A stretch of DNA of 36,248 nt from Schlegelella_A sp036272325 (lineage in GTDB: Bacteria; Pseudomonadota; Gammaproteobacteria; Burkholderiales; Burkholderiaceae_C): the NCBI GenBank assembly GCA_036272325.1, contig DATAYY010000134.1:1-36248 (forward strand). The letters run 5' to 3'. The notes below the pieces were generated by a model that did no database searches, was not told where the DNA came from, and was given only the letters and a program-made list of their open reading frames with translations. The translations under genes were made by a program, and so were the position numbers. Of this stretch, positions 35,254-36,248 are shown piece after piece. The stretch's first letter is position 1. Each line of letters begins with the position of its first letter.

Positions 35254-35724
35254 GTGAGCATCACCTCCACGTTCTGGATCCAGATGATCGTCTTCATCAT
35301 CCTGGCCCTGTTCACGATGAAGTTCATCTGGCCGCCGATCACCGCCGCGCTCGACGAGCGTGCGCAGAAGATCCGCGACGGCCTGTCGGCCGCAGACAGG
35401 GCCAAGGCGCAGCTGGCGACGGCGAACAAGCAGGCCGAGGAAGAGCTGTCCTCGGCGCGAGCCGACGCCGCGCAGCGGCTCGCCGATGCCGAGCGCCTCG
35501 CGCAGTCGATGGTCGAGGAGGCGAAGTCGCGCGCCAGCGAAGAGGGCGCCAAGATCGTCGCCGCCGCGCGCGCCGAAGCGGAGCAGGAAGCGACGCGCGT
35601 GCGCGAGGTGCTGCGCGAGCAGGTCGCCGCGCTCGCCGTCCGCGGCGCCGAGCAGATCCTGCGCCGCGAGGTCGACGCGCGCACGCACGCCGACCTACTC
35701 GGCCAGCTGCAGGCGCAGCTTTGA
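35254..35724 (+). CDS. atpF: ATP synthase subunit b
   Basis: A 156-residue peripheral-stalk protein. One N-terminal membrane helix (about 5-27, FWIQMIVFIILALFTMKF) is followed by WPPITAALDERAQKI and a long charged coiled coil to the end, the standard design at the standard length. The start is GTG 35254 with only a weak GAG-type ribosome site, which suits its low copy number (two per complex). The stop lies 12 bases before atpH. Confidence 0.95.
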   Translation: MSITSTFWIQMIVFIILALFTMKFIWPPITAALDERAQKIRDGLSAADRAKAQLATANKQAEEELSSARADAAQRLADAERLAQSMVEEAKSRASEEGAKIVAAARAEAEQEATRVREVLREQVAALAVRGAEQILRREVDARTHADLLGQLQAQL

Positions 35725-35736
35725 GCCGGAGCTGAC

Positions 35737-36248
35737 ATGGCCGAGCTCGCCACCATCGCCAGGCCGTACGCCGAAGCCCTGATGAAGGCCTCGGCCAACG
35801 GCACCGCCTCGACCCTTGCGGGCGAGATCCGCGCGCTCGGCGACGTCGCCGCGAACGCGCAGCTGCGCCAGTTCGCCGACAGCCCGAAGATCGAGCCGCA
35901 GCAGGTCTTCGATCTCGTCACCGGAGTCGCCAAGACGCCGACCGGCGGGCCGCTCGGCGAAGCGGCAAGAAACCTGCTGCACACGGTCATCGACAACGGC
36001 CGGCTCGCCGCGCTGCCTGAGATTGCGGCCCAGTTCCAGGCGCTCGTCGACGCGCGCACCGGCATCTCGCAGGCGACGATCGAGAGCGCCTTCCCGATCG
36101 ACGATGCCCAGGCCGCGGCCGTCAAGACCGCGATGGAGCGGCGATTCGGCAGGAAGCTCGAGACGAGCGTCGTCGTCGTTCCCGAGCTGATCGGCGGCGT
36201 TCGCGTCGTCGTCGGCGACGAGGTGCTCGACACCTCGATCCGGGCCCG
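35737..36248 (+). CDS. atpH: ATP synthase subunit delta (partial, 3' end outside window)
   Basis: The peripheral-stalk protein that joins F1 to the b dimer. 170 residues are visible of a usual 175-180, so only the last few are missing. MAELATIARPYAEALMKAS opens the helical N-terminal domain. The C-terminal ERRFGRKLETSVVVVPELIGGVRVVVGDEVLDTSI is the family signature. CGGAG lies five bases before the ATG. atpA and the remaining F1 genes are expected next. Confidence 0.95.
   Translation, partial: MAELATIARPYAEALMKASANGTASTLAGEIRALGDVAANAQLRQFADSPKIEPQQVFDLVTGVAKTPTGGPLGEAARNLLHTVIDNGRLAALPEIAAQFQALVDARTGISQATIESAFPIDDAQAAAVKTAMERRFGRKLETSVVVVPELIGGVRVVVGDEVLDTSIRA

Overview
The window is high-GC DNA, densely coded on both strands, and reads as the chromosome of a betaproteobacterium, most likely order Burkholderiales. 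The evidence is a PhaM-type polyhydroxyalkanoate granule regulator, a DUF3567 protein, a methionine synthase split into two genes, the torF-glnK-amtB-gshA-gshB neighbourhood, and an AtpI of the long Burkholderiales type. I found no tRNA, rRNA, insertion sequence, phage gene or CRISPR array. Assignments come from reading the translations and recalling families; no database search was run.

Layout. 1-4007 (minus strand): a closely packed run, FAA-hydrolase family enzyme, membrane-anchored retropepsin-like protease, TraB/GumN protein, PhaM, then glcD, which runs off the window and appears frameshifted at its very end. 4032-8007 (plus): a DUF3108 protein, a DUF3567 protein and a membrane GGDEF-EAL protein preceded by a good sigma-28 promoter candidate. 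8021-9102 (minus): the branched-chain amino acid exporter pair AzlC-AzlD. 9208-13007 (plus): split metH. 13004-13274 (minus): a broken remnant of comM. 13309-16224 (plus): a nitrogen-regulated unit, with NtrC-like sites, a sigma-54 promoter, a TorF porin, PII protein GlnK, ammonium channel AmtB and a classical terminator. 16336-24523 (plus): gshA, two kup potassium transporters in tandem, gshB, then the ABC-F protein uup. 24614-26694 (plus): a PLP aminotransferase coupled to a PhzF-family protein. 26728-30614 (minus): an SLBB polysaccharide export protein followed by a Wzz-like co-polymerase. 30766-32165 (plus): an acetyltransferase coupled to an aldose 1-epimerase. 32210-33319 (minus): a secreted metallo-beta-lactamase-fold hydrolase. 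33432 to the end (plus): the start of the ATP synthase operon, atpI-B-E-F-H, leaving the window inside atpH.

How the genes work together. The centre combines ammonium sensing and uptake with glutathione synthesis. The two glutathione genes are separated by two potassium uptake genes, which makes a nitrogen, redox and potassium neighbourhood. Translational coupling is common: ATGA, GTGA or TTGA stop-start overlaps join at least nine gene pairs.

Most worth a second look: the gshA-kup-kup-gshB layout; the sigma-54/NtrC control region lying beside a decayed comM; a c-di-GMP protein whose MHYT-like sensor has lost most of its predicted metal ligands and which may belong to the flagellar regulon; a palindromic promoter shared by the ATP synthase operon and a secreted hydrolase; and a possible frameshift in glcD. 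I did not find a gene cluster that I could call an entirely new system.
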